The notes beneath the pieces were generated by a model that was not told the DNA's origin, did no database searches, and was given only the letters and a program-made list of their open reading frames with translations. The position numbers were made by a program, and so were the translations under genes. From DATCJA01 sp963734635 (GTDB lineage: Bacteria; Acidobacteriota; Vicinamibacteria; Vicinamibacterales; UBA2999), in contig CAVTIA010000014.1 of the NCBI GenBank assembly GCA_963734635.1, positions 372,001 to 436,000 of the forward strand: a stretch of DNA of 64,000 bases. Direction: 5' to 3'. This document shows positions 63,602 to 64,000 of the stretch, in pieces (within the stretch, counting starts at the first letter, position 1; every line of letters starts with the position of its first letter).

Positions 63602-64000
63602 TTGCGAATCCACTACGTCGCGTGTTCGAGTGTTGTGATCGCTTTTCTCTGTTGCGGCCCATCGCGAGCGGCCGCGCAGACGGCTGACGCGCAGGCGCTG
63701 CGGGAGGAGATCGATCAGCTTCGAAAGGAGCTTGCGGACATACATAAGCGCTACGACGATCGAATCACCGCGCTGGAGGCGCGCCTGGGCGGCCAGGTGC
63801 CGACCCCAGGCGCACCTGCACCGCCACCGCCGGACCAGACGCCCGTGCCGGCCGCCGAGGTCCCTGCCGGCGCGGCCGGCGCTGGCGGTCCCGCGGGATC
63901 GTTGCCAATTTACGGAGCGGCAACCGCCGCCTCGAAGATCTTCAACCCCGACATCGCCGTCATTGGCGATTTCCTCGGAGCAGCCGGCCACAACGAGGTG
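63602..64000 (+). CDS. Porin-like outer-membrane protein, 3' truncated
   Basis: A gene running off the window end, read from a TTG start at 63602 with GGAGGAG just upstream. It begins RIHYVACSSVVIAFLCCGPS, a signal-like segment, then a coiled coil (LREEIDQLRKELADIHKRYD, TALEARLGGQ). A Pro/Ala-rich linker (PTPGAPAPPPPDQTPVP) follows, then SKIFNPDIAVIGDFLGAAG, the conserved opening of an outer-membrane porin-like family that follows metal TonB receptors in Acidobacteria. No stop is reached. It lies 23 bases after the receptor, so cotranscription is likely. Confidence 0.72.
   Translation, partial: MRIHYVACSSVVIAFLCCGPSRAAAQTADAQALREEIDQLRKELADIHKRYDDRITALEARLGGQVPTPGAPAPPPPDQTPVPAAEVPAGAAGAGGPAGSLPIYGAATAASKIFNPDIAVIGDFLGAAGHNEV

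Noticed and set aside
1..64000. tRNA, rRNA, phage or transposase genes
   Set aside because: No T-arm-like GGTTCGAATCC with a matching acceptor stem, no rRNA-like stretch and no integrase or transposase motifs were recognised by eye.

Overview
This window most resembles a chromosomal segment of an Acidobacteriota bacterium, probably close to Vicinamibacteria. This is inferred from gene content only. The markers are high GC, a VWFA-type Acidobacterial domain protein family, CarboxypepD_reg/TonB receptors, DUF1592-DUF1552-ankyrin genes, DUF3500, DUF6152, PIG-L and imidazolonepropionase-like amidohydrolases. Nearly every gene is single-copy catabolic, envelope or secreted. I see no rRNA, tRNA, CRISPR array, phage or transposase.

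Layout. 0-9.5 kb: end of an M48 protease, a small zinc-ribbon membrane protein, a patatin lipase, secreted hypotheticals, a cytochrome c/PHM-like fusion and a secreted amidohydrolase. 9.7-14 kb: an acyl-CoA ligase and two orphan solute-binding proteins (NMT1-like and TctC-like). 14-19.4 kb: a DUF1592 cytochrome, DUF1552 and ankyrin operon. 19.6-24.5 kb: a NosR-like flavo/iron-sulfur membrane protein coupled to ApbE, an SDR and a hypothetical. 24.5-33 kb: a FAD oxidase and its winged-helix/TPR neighbour, a metallo-beta-lactamase protein, a DUF3500/flavin amine oxidase pair and a VWA protein. 33-42.5 kb: two TonB receptors, a monooxygenase, a DsbA-like fusion, a quinone reductase, a four-helix-bundle gene between inverted repeat arms and an amidohydrolase. 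42.5-46.7 kb: a coupled five-gene operon of secreted proteins. 46.7-60.6 kb: polyphosphate kinase, an aconitase-like enzyme, a VWFA/TPR protein, a glycoside hydrolase, an M19 dipeptidase, a PIG-L deacetylase and PhoD phosphatase. 60.7-64 kb: a metal-linked block of a small Cys/His exported protein, a ZnuD-like TonB receptor and the start of a porin-like protein.

Two things stand out. First, intergenic repeats: tandem GTCAAAA/AAGTCAC-type arms in inverted orientation, and GGTAGC-rich tracts ending in a hairpin. They sit hard against gene ends, sometimes supply the stop codon, and in one place bracket a four-helix-bundle gene. Second, many single-base frame breaks fall inside otherwise well-conserved genes, densest at 46.5-54.7 kb. 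I read these mainly as uncorrected sequencing indels, so I annotated the affected genes as single loci.
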